From Colias croceus (Eukaryota; Arthropoda; Insecta; Lepidoptera; Pieridae): a DNA stretch of 64,000 nucleotides. This document shows positions 11,604-24,195 of this stretch, one piece after another. A program made the translations under genes and the position numbers. The number at the start of each line of letters is the position of its first letter. The first letter of the stretch is position 1. The notes beneath the pieces were generated by a model. The model made no database searches. It was not told where the DNA came from and worked only from the letters and a program-made list of their open reading frames with translations. The stretch is taken from contig NC_059555.1 in the NCBI RefSeq assembly GCF_905220415.1, forward strand, positions 2,790,001-2,854,000, in the 5' to 3' direction.

Positions 11604-14600
11604 ATGGCTGCCGAGAAGAAAGTGCAGAAATATAATTTCGATAAAATATGTCGCGCTTGTTTACAAGTGAAAAAGGATATGAGACCATTATTTGAACAGC
11701 TGACTGCAACGATGCTGATGGGGATATCAAAAGTGCAGGTGAGATGACGAATTGATAGGCATTTTGGGGCATATTGTTGTCTCTTTCGTACTCGTTGAAA
11801 AGTGTATCTTGCGCGACTGTATCACGCGTCGAGTCATCTTTGTTTAGAAATCATGGATAGCGTCATTTCAAGTTTCCCCAGTCCCCTTTGTGCATAATGT
11901 TCTAGGAATTCGATTGAGAAATATGCGTCTGTCCTTGTCTGATAAACGATATTGCGTAAGGCTTGAGTGAGATGCACAAAAAGGATTTTTATTATGTAGT
12001 CGACAGGTAGCAATGATGGGCGTTGTTAAAAGTCTGAAAATTCTAAATAAAAGTTTTAAAACCTAGGCACTAGAGTAAAGTTAACTTTCTCGTAGGTAGT
12101 TAGGTATTTTTTATTTATTAAAATGATTGATAAGTTTTTTGTGGTTTTTTTATATTAGGTATTATAATAGTAACTATTTACCTACGAAACAATGAATATT
12201 ATTAAAAATGCATAATTAATTAATTATTATGTAATTTCACGTTATTTCTTAATTATTGAATACACGGTTTAACACGATTGACCAAGTTAAAATAAACTTA
12301 GTTACACTTATCAAAAAAAATTACTATACTTACAAGTAAACAAACTCAAGCAGAGTTTGTGAATATGGATGGATGTATGCATGTATGTTTGTTACTCTAT
12401 CACGCGAAAATCGCTGAACGGATTGTAGGTATTGATACAACTTGCCAGTGATAAAGCATAGGTATGTACCTTATACCAGAATAACATAATATATGAGGAA
12501 TATAAATTTTAGGTAGGTACTTACATGCATTTGCCATCGGATTCTTGAAACCACGCGGCGTAAACTCAAACTGAAACTAGGTAATTGTAGAATCCAAACT
12601 ATAAACAATATATTATTTTGCAATAATATTCTTCATTGCCTACTTATGGTAAAAATACGTAAGTAAATAGGAACCTTGTTACCACTGCTCGAACGATGAA
12701 GGAAAACATCACGAGGAAACCGACATGTCGAAGTACCTATCAAAAAGTTCGACGCCATGTGACATCCGCCAACCCGCACTTGGCCAGCGTGGTGGATTAT
12801 GGATTATGGCTTGTACCCAGGAGGCCCGTGTCCCAGCAGCGGGAACGTGTATGGGCCGATGATGATGATGATGATGAAGTAGGAACCTTATATACTTTTT
12901 GTTAAAATTACAATATAATTTAATCGTTAACATCAGGTTGCCATTGGAGACGGTCTACCTCACCAGCTATGCTTGCAATGCGTGCACCAAATATCAAGAT
13001 GCCATGCCTTCAAGGAGCTGGTGGAAAGAAATGATGGGATACTGCGCGAACAGAAGCTGAAGGATGATGAGGAGCTGCAGAAGAATGAGGTTTGATGCTT
13101 GGAATTTTTTCTGGTAATGTAGAGCATTTGCTAAATTAGCACCAACAGTAGTCAATGTAACTTAAGATAATGCATAATTCAGGTACAGGTATAAAAAATA
13201 AAAATTTACAGATTGATTTTTTAATAATATAGCCAAGGGTTCAATACCTAAGGAAGCTTTGATGTGATTGCAGGCAGAGAAATCCCTAACAATATCCTGT
13301 TCAGAAACGGCGCCATACATCGAGTTTATTGAAGTCCAAAATCTGAATAGCAATCAGATACTAGAGGGCTTCTTTTCGGACACGTCGAGTCAAAACACTG
13401 TAGCTAACGTTACCCAAGAGATACTGCCGAAAGAAGACTTTGATATCGATAAGGTAATGTGGATTAAAAATTATAAAAATATTATGTTCCCGTAATTAGT
13501 GTCTGGCCATGATATTTAAAAGTTCCTTATATTTCTATAATCATATACTTACTGTTATTATTATTCACTAGACTTTTCATTTAATATTTTTCCGATATAG
13601 CGGGTTTTCATCCTAACTTACCGTACCTATCATGCTAATTTTATCACGCAGGATGCGGAAAATTGTTTTTGTTGTTATCCAGAATTTTGCCTCGCGTCCA
13701 TCCGTGTGCCTTAAATAACAACGTATTACAATAAATACTAGCATTAAAAGGGCTCTGGCCAATAATTCGATATTTGTTTCGAAATCCGTAGAATATTTAA
13801 AACACCCTTAAGTAACTTCCACTGGTATGTTATCACATTTCGAATTATAAAACCCTATATTTTCCAACAAATTCTAGCTTCAACCACCGGCTCCAGTACC
13901 AACCGATACAAAAGAAGACAAAGGCTTCAATTCCGACGAAGAGAACTACCTCCAAATGGTGGTATTCCAAACCACGTGTGCGGTTGGTCCAGGGAGACAT
14001 GTGTGCAACCTTTGTCACAAGGAGTTCAAACATGCGAGATGGTGGAAGCAGCATATGAGATCGCATACTAATTGGATTAAAGCGAATTGCAAGAAGCCGC
14101 CCAGTTGCCCGATTTGTGAGAGGACTTTTAAGGTTAGTTGGGAATTGGGATGTGCGATGAATTGATTCATTATATGAATGACTAGCTGCGCTCCGCGGTT
14201 TCACCCGCGTGGCTCCGCTTCTGTTGGTCTTAGCGTGATGATATATAGCCTATAGCCTTCCTCGATAAATGGGCTATCTGACACCGAAAGAATTTTTCAA
14301 ATCGGACCAGTATAGTTTCTGAGATTAGCGTGTTCAAACAAACAAACAAACAATCAAACAAACTCTTCAGCTTTATAAAATTAGTATAGATTTATGGATA
14401 ATAATAGAAATGAATACTGGAACTATTAATGAAATTGAATATCTTTTGATTGTACTTAAAGTTTTTTTAAGAATGTGTATGGAAAGTATAAGTTAACTTG
14501 GGTACAAAAATGCTTCATTTTGTTATTTATTTATTAGAAAACCAAATTTTGCGATGGGAAACCTTACGAGGTTTGTAGCAACGCTCACAGTCGCTTATAC

Positions 14601-17600
14601 ACCGTTTGTTATTCGCAAAGAGTTGTTGTTAGAGTCGACCTCTAAAAGCTCACTCGTGAAATAATTAGATCATTCGTAGTTTTACTATGCTACAGCAATG
14701 CTTAGTTACTGTCGTTATCTGATAGGAAGTAGTTTCAAATACCCACTCATCTCCTACATTCCTTTCTTATGAAATATTAATGATAGAACTCTACAATTTT
14801 ATCGATAATTTACAGGGCCCAGGCATGTTAAAGATGCACATGCGCACCCACGAGCAACGACCGCCCAAACAGCCCACGTGTTCCGTCTGCCAACGGACCT
14901 TCCCCACCAAAACACTCCTCTATCGACACAGACAGACACACTTCGAGCAGAAAACCCACCAGTGTACGGTGTGCGAGAAACGCTTCTTTAGTGGCTACGC
15001 TTTAAGGTCGCATATGGCCCGGCACAGGGGAGAGAGACCGTATATATGCGCCGTGTGCTCGAAGACGTTCTATAATCCGACGGATTTGAAGGTAAGTTTG
15101 CGTAATGCCTTGCCATTTACTAAATTTGTCCTATTATTTTCCCACATTTTATATAGTAATTATTTATGGTGAAGTTATGATAACAGAGACTTAAGAAATC
15201 CGTGGGTAGAATTTAAATATATTCATTTAATGCACAATACAAATTACAAACGCTAATAAATAGAAGAAGTGGACAGTGTACCACATTTTAATTTACTAAA
15301 CCGTTTGTCTTCTTCGTCTTTAATCCTGAAAGCTTCTTCGAATGCCTTTTTCGTCCGTTTCGATAAATAATCTGGAAACTCGATCTGAAAACGGATAATT
15401 AAATTCCCCTTTGCCTTATTCGGACACACGGGAACAGGTAGACCTTCATCTTCAATAATTTTCTCATAAGTGGGAGTTATAACATCTGTTATTTTGATGC
15501 GAAGTGTTCTATCATCCAATGTTTTGACTGTGATCATCAATCCACATAAAGCTTCTTGTAATGTGACTTTACGGATCATCAAAAGATCACTTAAACCTGA
15601 TCTGACGAAATTTTCATGAGGTCTGTCTTCTGTTATAAATATAACGTCAGCTGGAATCCTAGTTGGGCCTTGATCGCCTTCCTCCTTGAAGCGAACTTCT
15701 GTATTTGGATATATTCCAGGTTTTATTGGAATCGACAATACCTTCTCTCTCAATTTTAACTCTGAACATGTTTCATCAGTGAAAACCAGTCTCTGTATCT
15801 TCATCTTTTTTAAACCACCTCTATAAATTTCTTCTAAAGACAATGCCAAAGGTCGAACTATGGTAGGGTCTTTCTCTTTGTAACCTTTACCAAGAGGGGA
15901 ATCAAACATAGGTGGTGGGTCTTCATAGTAATCTAACAAGTTTGCGTAAGGATTGGTTGTTCCAAAGAACTCTTCGAATGTTCGTATCGGTTCTCCGTGA
16001 TACGAATAAGGCTGTATATATTCATCAGGCCCAGGGACACCTTTTTTCAAACCTTCTTCTCCATACTGATCATATACCGCTCGATGTCTGTGATTAACCA
16101 GTACTTCGTATGCTTCAGCGATTAATGCGAAGATTCGTCTCATGTTTTCATCATTGTCGTATCTCTCTGGGTTATATTTTAACGCTAGTCGGCGATACGC
16201 CTTTTTGATTTCTAATTGATTGCAAGATCTCTTCACTCCAAGAATGCCATAGTAATCGAAGCCCATTTTGTGTATATTTTTCTGTAACAAAAATAAAACG
16301 TTTAATAAAATATCAGTCAATTTTTATTTGATTTTGACTTAAATTCGATTAATATGTCATGTGGGCATTACATTTCAAAAATTATTAATAATTACGTAAA
16401 TAGGTTTCGTTTACCGATTAAAAACTTCTTGGGTTGTATTATAATCTTTAATATTTCTACTAAAAATATTTTTCGATTCACTTCTGTAGTTCGATCTTTC
16501 TTTGTTTCATTATTTCACTCTCACGTATAGGTACGCCTTATTACCAAAGTAAATTCTTATTGCTCATGCCTCTTGGTCAAAGGGTCATAACTTTCATATT
16601 ACTATCATTATGTACATCATTATCATATTTCAGGTACATTTCCGTCTGCACACTGGTGAGAAACCATTAAAATGCTCAGAATGTAACAAAGCCTTCCGAA
16701 GACATTCAACACTGTGCCAACATATGAAGAAGCACAAAGGTATACGGAACCACGTGTGCAATATTTGCAATAAGGCTTTCTATGAAGTGTCGAAGCTGAA
16801 CGCTCACATGCGGGTGCATACAGGTGAATATTGCTAAACTAGTGTCAATGCTAATTATTTTATTAGATTTAGTGTCGTAATTAGGATGAATATAATTTTT
16901 TTGGTAAAAATGGCCTACGTTCTGATGTTATATTATTGAAAGTTTGTTGAAAATTAGTTTTGTAGTTTTTGAGTTGTGCACTTTCGTGATAATGGTGTTC
17001 CGGTAAAATAATTTACTGAGTGAACTGAGTATCTATATATTTTCTATGTCATAAAATACAGCTTTAAAAAAAAAATCGTTCCATTGCCCGCTCAAGTAAA
17101 AATTGTTTATCGAGTAAAAATTGCCACTCAAGTAATTTTTTTTAAACCCTAGGCGAACGTCCCTTCGAATGTCAGTTCTGCGAGCGTCGTTTCGCTCAAC
17201 AATCAGCGCTCATCTACCACAGACGCACGCATACAGGCGAGAAGCCGTACAATTGCAAGCTGTGCTCTGCCAAGTTTACAACTTCCTCGGCAAGGAATAA
17301 CCACCTAATGACGCATACGGGGTTGAAGAAGTAAGTTATTTTTTCTTTTTTAGCTTTTGCATAGCTTCTATCGCGGGCCTTGAGCGCGGGGACCGAATCG
17401 AGACATTCCGTAACGAAGAAACCTCACACTCCCCACTCCGACGGGCGGAGGTGTGGCTTGAAGGCATAGCATGCAATAGCTTTACCGCGGCAGTCCCCGA
17501 GTGACACATGTCGTTTTTTTTGGGTATTGGCAATTTTTCTTAGGTGCCAGGATAATTGTGTCACTAATACCATAGAGCAAGTAATATAGTACTAATACTT

Positions 17601-20600
17601 AAGTGAGTCGTGGTCGCACGCACGACGGCCGTACAGCTTCTTTTGCATTGTTTTTTTTTTTTGGAAATTGAAAGGTCATTTTAGTCGGCATTAAATTTTT
17701 AGTCTGTAACTAATTTATTGAAGTGAAACTTCTTTATCGGGGTGGGAAAAAAAATAATGTAACATTTTTTCGTTACGCGTGACATTTTTCCGTCGTTACG
17801 CGCCATTTTTTCTTATACCTACCACGCGTGATTCGACGTATTTCTGTAAAGTTGCTTAAAGAAAATTATTTTTTGAAAAATAAGGTCATAAAGAAGTTTC
17901 ACTTCTTACGTGTGTATACTAGTACACGCACACATTTTTTATTTATGTTTATTTATCTGTCCTGTTTTATTAATCTTACCTGTTTCAAACCACGAGTTAA
18001 GATATTCTTAATTAAGTTTTCTCAAAAAATAACATTTTTCGTATCTTTGTCACAGATTCGTGTGCCCAGTATGTCTCAAAGGCTGCTCTTCCCGTACGGA
18101 ACTACGGGTACACTCAAGCAAGCACACGGGCGAGAAGCTGTTCGGCTGCGGGATCTGTTCGCAGCGGTTCAGCTCAGCGTCCTACCTCGCTGTGCACAAG
18201 CGGTACCATACCGCTGAGAAGAAGTACCAGTGCAATGTTTGCGGGAAAGGTAGGAAAAAGGCGGTTTTTTAACTCGGAATTAAAGGTCGAACAACCTATA
18301 TATTTTTAATAGATTGATTGAAACTAAAATCGTGAAATCGTAAGGAGATAAATCGTGAACATAAAAGATTAACGAGAATGGATTGATGTAAGTCAGAATA
18401 AAAAATCAAAGTATTTTGTTGAACATAAGCAAAAAGATGGCAACATTCTACAGACCTACAGGCTATACTCCAAAATATATTATTAGAAATTTTGCCATAA
18501 TAATGAAACAGTTTTATCCTTTCAAATACACTTGACGAATAACTTTACGAAATTATAAAAAAAAATCTCACACTCAAGCTCCTTTTTGCGGAGCACGCGT
18601 ATAAAACCACAAGCTATATTCAAAACTAAATTAACATTATTGTCCACAGCATACATGGAGTCCAGTTCCTACAAAAAACACTTAAAAACGCACGAAACGG
18701 TGAAACAAGACGCGGAGAGTTCCACAGACAGTACACCCGTAGAGAAAAAAGAGGAGGATGAAGAAGAACAAAAACCACAAGAAACGGAACAGACTCAAGA
18801 AGTCACGGTGACTGAGAATGGCCAGAAGCGATATAAGTGTGGGTTGTGTGTGAAGAGCTATATGTATCTGCACAGCTTGAGGAAACACATGCTAACTCAT
18901 GTGCAAATGTGCGTGTTCAACCCGGACGGCTCGGAGAAACTGTATGCTTTTAGGGTGAGTTTTTTTCGCCCAAAAATCATGAACTAATTTTATTGCGAGA
19001 GAGGTGCCAGAATAATTAATAAGTCCCAATGATGCATAGACAGAAATGTTTTCTGAATATTATTTATACCTACTCTTAAGCTTAATTAGTTGATTTTTAA
19101 CGTGACAACGTCTTATAATTCGATAAAGCCGGCTGCACGCACGAAAAAACATGACTCATGCGGCGTTACCTCACTCTGACTCATCTGAGGCGTTCCATGT
19201 AAGGCTTGAAGTGCGAGCGAGAGCGCAGAACGAGCGACAAAGAAGCACAATCGGACGTTGTCACGTTCAACTATCGTCAGTAAACCGACTTTACAGACAA
19301 CCAATGTTTTTTATTTCTACCAGCTCTATTGCATAATTTTTTATCGGTATCATGTGTTTATACAGTTCTCTCAAGTCTCATATATTGTGAATGAGTTAAT
19401 CATATAAATCTTATAATTCTCATCCAGAATCAACAGCAGCAAATTGTCCAAAACGTCCAAGACCAACAACAACAGCAGCAACAGCAACAACAACAGCAGC
19501 AACAACAGCAACAACAGCAGCAGCAACAGCAACAACACCACCAACTACAAGTGCAGTTACAGCCGCAGCAACAAGTGCAACAGTTGCAGCAACAAGTTGT
19601 ACAAGTGGGCAGTGTGCAACAACTCGCCGTGCCTATACATCAACATGTGCAGGTAATTAACAACAACCGCAACACAACCAGTTAAAATAAGTGCAGTTAC
19701 AGCCGCAGCAACAAGTGCAACAGTTGCAGCAACAAGTTGTACAAGTGGGCAACGTGCAACAACTCACTGTGTGCAAGTAATTATGAATGTGTTAAATATT
19801 TTAGTAGGGAATAAGATTTTATTGGTTAAAAGCAATGTAGTCCAAATTACTATTGATTTTAAAAAGCGATGACTATGGAATAAATATTTGGTAATTGTTA
19901 TTATATACTTAAACATTTAATTATGTCTTAAAATTTATGAGTTAATAATGTCTATTATTTATTCCAATAAAAATTCTAATTACTTACTTATATTTTTAAT
20001 TGCAGAACGTCCAACAACAATATCCTGTGATATCTTCAGTACAATCTTTACAATTACAACAAACACATCAACATATTAACTCTGTAAGTATATTATGTTA
20101 TGAAACATATTATATTTTATAATTTACTAGCTGTTCCCGCGGTTTCACCCGCATTTCTCAGCTCCCGTTGGTCTTAGCGTGATGATATATAGCCTATAAG
20201 CCTTCCTCGATAAATGGGCTATCTAACACCGAAAGAATTTTTCAAATCTTACTGGTCAGGTTCCCGAGATTAGCGCGTTCAAACTAACTCTTCAGCTTTA
20301 AAATATTAGTATAGACATGTATAGATAAGGAACATAGAATGTGTAGTGTTTAATACTTTGTGTTCTTATGCTTGTATAAAAAAAAGACGTGTTGCACTCG
20401 GGGACTGCCGCGGTAAAGCTATTGCATGCTATGCCTTCAAGCCACACCTCCGTCCGTCGGAGTGGGGAGCGTGAGGTTTTTTCGTTACGGAATTTCTCGA
20501 TTCGGTCCCCGCGCTCAAGGCCCGCGATGCTATATGCAAGAGCTATGCAATAGCTTAAAAATACTTGCTGACAATTTGTATGAATAATGTCAATGACCTA

Positions 20601-22025
20601 TTATACTAGTAGACGCGGCATACGCCAACATCATTGCACTAAAAAACAGCGTAATTAATACATACCTACTTACTAACGCATTATCACCAATACAGTTTTT
20701 CTCTCTTTCACTCTCACGCACGAGACATAATACATGTCTCACTCATGTACTTCGTAATAACAACTGCCGATTAAAATACAAAAAGAACGTCCAGCCACGA
20801 CGCTGAATGGTGCGTGACTAAGTGAAACTCGGGCACTTAGCTGAGTTTTTTCTTGCCAAAATAGAGAGCGGGTAACGTATCTAGCTCTTTTATATAATAT
20901 CATAGAATAATGTATGATTTTTTGTAAATATATCTTTTGTTACAGCAGCCCCAACAACTTCAAGTACAAACAATACAAATACATCCGCAGCAACAGCCTA
21001 TACAAATCCATGTAAGTATATTTTGTATTCATAATTTATTTTATAAAATATGTATTGTATTCTGTATTTTTATATGTGTGTATTAAAGAAAATAACAATA
21101 AAGTCTAACTTGCAATCTATTTAAACCGGTTCATAGACCTATAGTTTTATAGTCTTACTTAATGAATAGACATTTGCCGAATACTATTTTATTTCTAATA
21201 ATTTTGCATTTCATATTAAGGCTCAGTCAACTGTTTTTTTAAACTACAACATAAATAATTAAAGAGGTATTTTTAATTCTTTCTTTTTTATTTCAGGCTG
21301 TTGGTGTACAACAGGTGCAACAAGAACAATTACATGTTGCTACTTCTACTTGCCAGACCATGTTGCCCAATATCTTACAGGTAAATAAAAATATGTAGAA
21401 ATAATTTAACCACATACAAAGTTAAGTATTTCTTTGTCTAGTACTTATTATTTAAACAAAAAATGTAGCAAGTAATCTATACTAATATTATAAAGCTGAA
21501 GAGTTTGGTTGTTCGTTTGTTTGTTTGAACGCGCTAATTTTGGGAACTACTGGTCCGATTTGAAAAAATTTTTCGGTGTTAGATAGCCCATTTATCAAGG
21601 AAGGCTATATAGCATCACGCTAAGACCATCAGGAGCGGAGCAATGCGGGTGAAACCGCGGGGAACAACTATTTTTAAATAAAAGAATAGACTTTTTTTGT
21701 TACCAATTTCTTGAAATCTAAATAACGTTAAATTCTGATTATGAAATTATGATTTAAACTTTACTAGAATTACGAATCTATACCATTAATTATTATTCTA
21801 TACATTTTTCCTTTACTTCGTCCTCCCTTACAAAATGCAATTTTAATTTTAACACAAGCTCCGAGAAATCTTTCTTTACTATTATTAATTATTCAATTAT
21901 TTTAGCTCCAGCCAGCAACAGTAGTATCAGGTTTGGGTCAACAAGACCTGTCTAGCGTGGCTCATAGAATTATACTGCAACAACCTACAGGAACACATCC
22001 AGCCGTTTATACCATACATCACTAA
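11604..22025 (+). CDS. ZAD and C2H2 zinc-finger protein with 13 fingers and Gln-rich tail
   Basis: Fourteen coding exons: 11604-11738, 12937-13089, 13274-13453, 13878-14132, 14816-15091, 16634-16823, 17153-17330, 18056-18249, 18650-18954, 19428-19652, 20006-20083, 20946-21011, 21297-21380 and 21906-22025. Phases join exactly to give 812 residues. Residues 11-65 form a ZAD domain with Cys pairs CRAC (16/19) and CLQC (57/60), a zinc-binding dimerisation module typical of insect finger proteins. Exons 4-9 encode thirteen C2H2 fingers with TGEK-type linkers; in the ninth Arg replaces the usual Leu and in the tenth Cys replaces the Phe. Introns cut through fingers 2, 5 and 12. An acidic stretch precedes finger 13. 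Exons 10-14 encode a Gln-rich tail with a polyglutamine run. The role is presumably nuclear DNA binding and transcription control; targets are unknown and I cannot assign an orthologue. Confidence 0.9.
12681..12878 (+). mobile_element. 5'-truncated SINE in zinc-finger intron 1
   Basis: It matches the body of the SINE at 44170-44483 in the other orientation, including GGCCCGTGTCCCAGCAGCGG, and ends in a (GAT)n tail. The tRNA-like head is absent. Confidence 0.7.
14182..14390 (-). repeat. Helitron-like short repeat, family B
   Basis: It lies in zinc-finger intron 4. Read on the minus strand it runs from TATTATAAAGCTGAAGAGTT-type sequence through GCGCTAAT, the GGTCCGATTTGAAAAATTCT motif and GCTAAGACCAACAG to GCGGGTGAAACCGCGG and a CTAG end. 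Full or partial copies also lie at 20127, 21481, 26829, 42990, 56588 and 63103. Confidence 0.75.
15253..16266 (-). CDS. DNAJB13: DNAJB13-like J-domain protein nested in a zinc-finger intron
   Basis: A single-exon frame of 337 residues starts MGFDYYGILGVKRS; an upstream in-frame Met adds 18 residues but lacks family support. Residues 1-70 form a J domain and residues 140-315 the two-lobed type II DnaJ C-terminal domain (LALSLEEIYRGGLKKMKIQR, GPTRIPADVIFITEDRPHE). The J-domain HPD motif, needed to stimulate Hsp70, is Asn-Pro-Glu at 32-34. Human DNAJB13, which I recall as a radial-spoke protein of sperm tails and cilia, also lacks HPD (HPL), and the overall match to it is better than to canonical DNAJB1/4. 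A role in axoneme assembly is therefore likely but inferred. The gene lies wholly inside intron 5 of the zinc-finger gene on the opposite strand, and its intronless form suggests an old retrocopy. Confidence 0.85.
   Translation of the reverse strand: MGFDYYGILGVKRSCNQLEIKKAYRRLALKYNPERYDNDENMRRIFALIAEAYEVLVNHRHRAVYDQYGEEGLKKGVPGPDEYIQPYSYHGEPIRTFEEFFGTTNPYANLLDYYEDPPPMFDSPLGKGYKEKDPTIVRPLALSLEEIYRGGLKKMKIQRLVFTDETCSELKLREKVLSIPIKPGIYPNTEVRFKEEGDQGPTRIPADVIFITEDRPHENFVRSGLSDLLMIRKVTLQEALCGLMITVKTLDDRTLRIKITDVITPTYEKIIEDEGLPVPVCPNKAKGNLIIRFQIEFPDYLSKRTKKAFEEAFRIKDEEDKRFSKLKCGTLSTSSIY
17351..17522 (-). repeat. GC-rich interspersed repeat, copy 1
   Basis: About 175 bp with motifs CTCGGGGACTGCCGCGGTAA, GTCGGAGTGGGGAG and AAGCTATGCAATAGCTT on the minus strand, in zinc-finger intron 7. 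Copies lie at 20379 and 38640 in the other orientation. I see no RNA polymerase III boxes or clear inverted termini, so its class is unknown. Confidence 0.65.
17720..17905. repeat. MITE with 16-bp inverted termini
   Basis: The termini GAAGTGAAACTTCTTT and AAAGAAGTTTCACTTC are perfect inverted copies. The interior has repeated CGTTACGCG-type words. An inverted copy lies in a Cdk1 intron (27579-27761). Confidence 0.75.
19688..19775 (+). repeat. Intronic duplicate of the end of zinc-finger exon 10
   Basis: It repeats the last part of exon 10 (GTGCAGTTACAGCCGCAGCA and onward) almost perfectly, then ends at a damaged donor: GTGCAAGTAATT instead of GTGCAGGTAATT. It lies directly after the true exon with no acceptor of its own and is preceded by an in-frame stop. 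Confidence 0.8.
20127..20315 (-). repeat. Helitron-like short repeat, family B
   Basis: In zinc-finger intron 11. Starts at CTAG and contains CGCGGTTTCACCCGC; lacks part of the GTTTGTTTG segment. Confidence 0.75.
20379..20557 (+). repeat. GC-rich interspersed repeat, copy 2
   Basis: Begins with an A-run and GACGTGTTGCACTCGGGGAC and ends AGCTATGCAATAGCTT. It lies in the same intron as the preceding family B repeat. Confidence 0.65.
21481..21670 (+). repeat. Helitron-like short repeat, family B
   Basis: In zinc-finger intron 13. Begins ACTAATATTATAAAGCTGAA and ends CGCGGGGAACAACTA. Confidence 0.75.
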
Positions 22026-22033
22026 TGCCTTTT

Positions 22034-22039
22034 AATAAA
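22034..22039 (+). promoter_or_regulatory. Likely polyadenylation signal of the zinc-finger gene
   Basis: AATAAA begins 9 bp after the stop codon; a very short 3' UTR would follow. Confidence 0.5.
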
Positions 22040-22285
22040 TTTGTATTCTAGTATCTTGGTGTTTTATTAAATCCTCTGCTTTGAAAAATGGTCACAGTAC
22101 CTACAGTCATACAGTGTTACAAAGTTACAGGCAAGGTTACGGCAAAAATAGGTTGGAAACCCGCCTTTAGATTTTTTCTATATTAAAAATTAAATAGGTA
22201 TTTTAATGCTATAAATATGTAAACACTATCAGTGCTATCAAATTACTTTACTATACATAAAATGTTCATTAAGTCTTATGTGATA

Positions 22286-22742
22286 CTAGCTTCCGCCCGC
22301 GACTCCGTCCGCGCGGATGTCGGTCTTCGCGTGGATGGTTTATTTTTCCATTTTGAGTAACTCTGACAATGACATCTTATAAATATCTATTGGACCCAAT
22401 ACGGCTAGGCCTATAATAATACGCAACGTGTGTTCGCGGTTCTACAGAACAACGTCTATGGATCCGAAACATGAAGATTATTTTTTTTCTACGTATTTTT
22501 CCAGGATAAAAAGTATCCTATTTTACGCCCAGGATAAAAAGGTATAATTATTATACCAAGTTTCATCGAAATCGAACTGTTAGTTTTCACGTGATGTCTT
22601 CACATACAGACAGACAGACAGACAAAAATTTTTTTAATCACATATTTGGGTTTGGTATCGATCCAGTAACACCCCCTGCTATTTATTTTTTTAATATTTT
22701 CAATGTACAGAATTGGGTCTACAGATTTATTATATGTATAGA
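22286..22742 (-). repeat. Helitron-like repeat, family C
   Basis: From CTAGCTTCCGCCCGCGACTC to TTATTATATGTATAG. Contains ACAGACAGACAGACAGAC and GGTATCGATCCAGTAACACC. Copies at 36386 and 60701 give the same order, and this copy shows the uninterrupted version of the site hit at 36459. Confidence 0.75.
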
Positions 22743-23030
22743 TTTTAATCTCTATCACCTATGAAGGATAAGTACCTATCAATAATTTAGTTTCATCAAA
22801 TGACATTCAGTAGATTTTGCGATAGAGTAACCTTCCATCACTACAAACTTTCGCAATGATAAAAATAGGAAGCAAGATTAGGCTGTGTACAAGTCATACT
22901 ACATACTTGACCATGCCTACATAATTATGAAATAATATAAATGTATATGATATGAACACTAATTAGATGATAGTACATAACTTTGTTACATATAACATAA
23001 TATACCTACTCGGTAGGTAATAGGTATACA

Positions 23031-24195
23031 TTCAAACTCAAACTCAAACATTCATTTATTCAATTAGACTACTATTTAGTAGCACTTTCGAATCGTCATT
23101 ACATAGGTAAGTATTTTTAACATTTACCACCGATTCGGAAAGCAGTATCTATGGAGAAGAATCGGCAAGAAACTCCATAGTTGCTCTTTTAACATCATGT
23201 AAATATTACAATATATGAAACTTATATCTAACTACATAATATATCATAATATGCCAATGAACTGTCTTGTGGTTTTTACGCGACAACCCTCCATGGGTTT
23301 TTATAGTCCATAATATACCTATTCCTGAATACTGTAGTACGCTCTCTGAACTAATACATTTTTTATATAAGTTTTAAATTTAGAACTAAGTACTAAACTC
23401 TTTAATATTGTGAGGAATTCTATTGTAAAAGCGTATACCTTGACCCATAAATGAATTTTTAACTTTAGCTAATCGGAAAAATGGCATTTCAATTCTATTC
23501 CTGTTCCTTGTGCCATATTAATCGTGTCTATCTCCTACTCTTGTGTGTAAGTCGGAGCTTTTGTGTACATGCAAAATATTATTAAATATATACTGTGATG
23601 GTACAGTAAGGATACCAGTATTCTTAAAATGATCTCTTAGTGAATCCCGAGCACGTAAATTATATATAGAGCGAATGGCTCTTTTCTGTAAGATAAATAT
23701 AGTTTCTATATCTGCAGCCCTGCCCCACAGTAGAATTCCATAGGACATAATGCTATGAAAGTAGCTGAAATAAACCAATCTAGCCGTATCTTCATCGGTG
23801 AGTTGCCTTATTTTTCGGACTGCATATGCAGCTGAACTGAGCTTACCTGCAGCGGTGTTGACATGGGCTCCCCACTGTAGTTTCTCGTCCAATGTTAACC
23901 CTAGAAATACAGTAGACTCAGTAGGATGCAATACCTCCCCGTTCAAGGTAATATCTCTGTTCAACTTTTTTACGTTAGGAAGTAAAAATTCAACACAAGT
24001 GGTTTTTTTGGCATTTAATAATAAATTATTGGCAGTAAACCATTCAGATATGTGTAAAAGAGCACTGTTCACTTCGTCAACATTTGGGTCATGCCTATCC
24101 ACATTAAAAATTCGAAATATTTTTGCACATAGAAGCTTAGATTTCAAAATAGGTAAGTGGAAGAAGTCAGTAGCCGCGAGGCATCCGCGACTTCG
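23031..24195 (-). pseudogene. 5'-truncated Jockey/CR1-type LINE, reverse transcriptase C-terminus
   Basis: A minus-strand frame (24147-23518) of 209 residues contains LLLNAKKTTCVEFLLPN, STVFLGLTLDEKLQWGAHV and YFHSIMSYGILLWGRAADIE, the thumb region that follows the catalytic core of LINE reverse transcriptases. The YADD-bearing core is missing upstream, as expected for 5' truncation. Downstream the frame breaks, but related sequence continues to a TTTGAG-repeat tail at 23031-23050 (read on the minus strand). It is not active. Confidence 0.85.

Noticed and set aside
12696..12905. A plus-strand frame ending in poly-Asp
   Set aside because: It is the SINE body with its (GAT)n tail read as protein.
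19444..19656. An Asn/Ser-rich 70-codon frame
   Set aside because: It is the zinc-finger polyQ exon read in the wrong frame.
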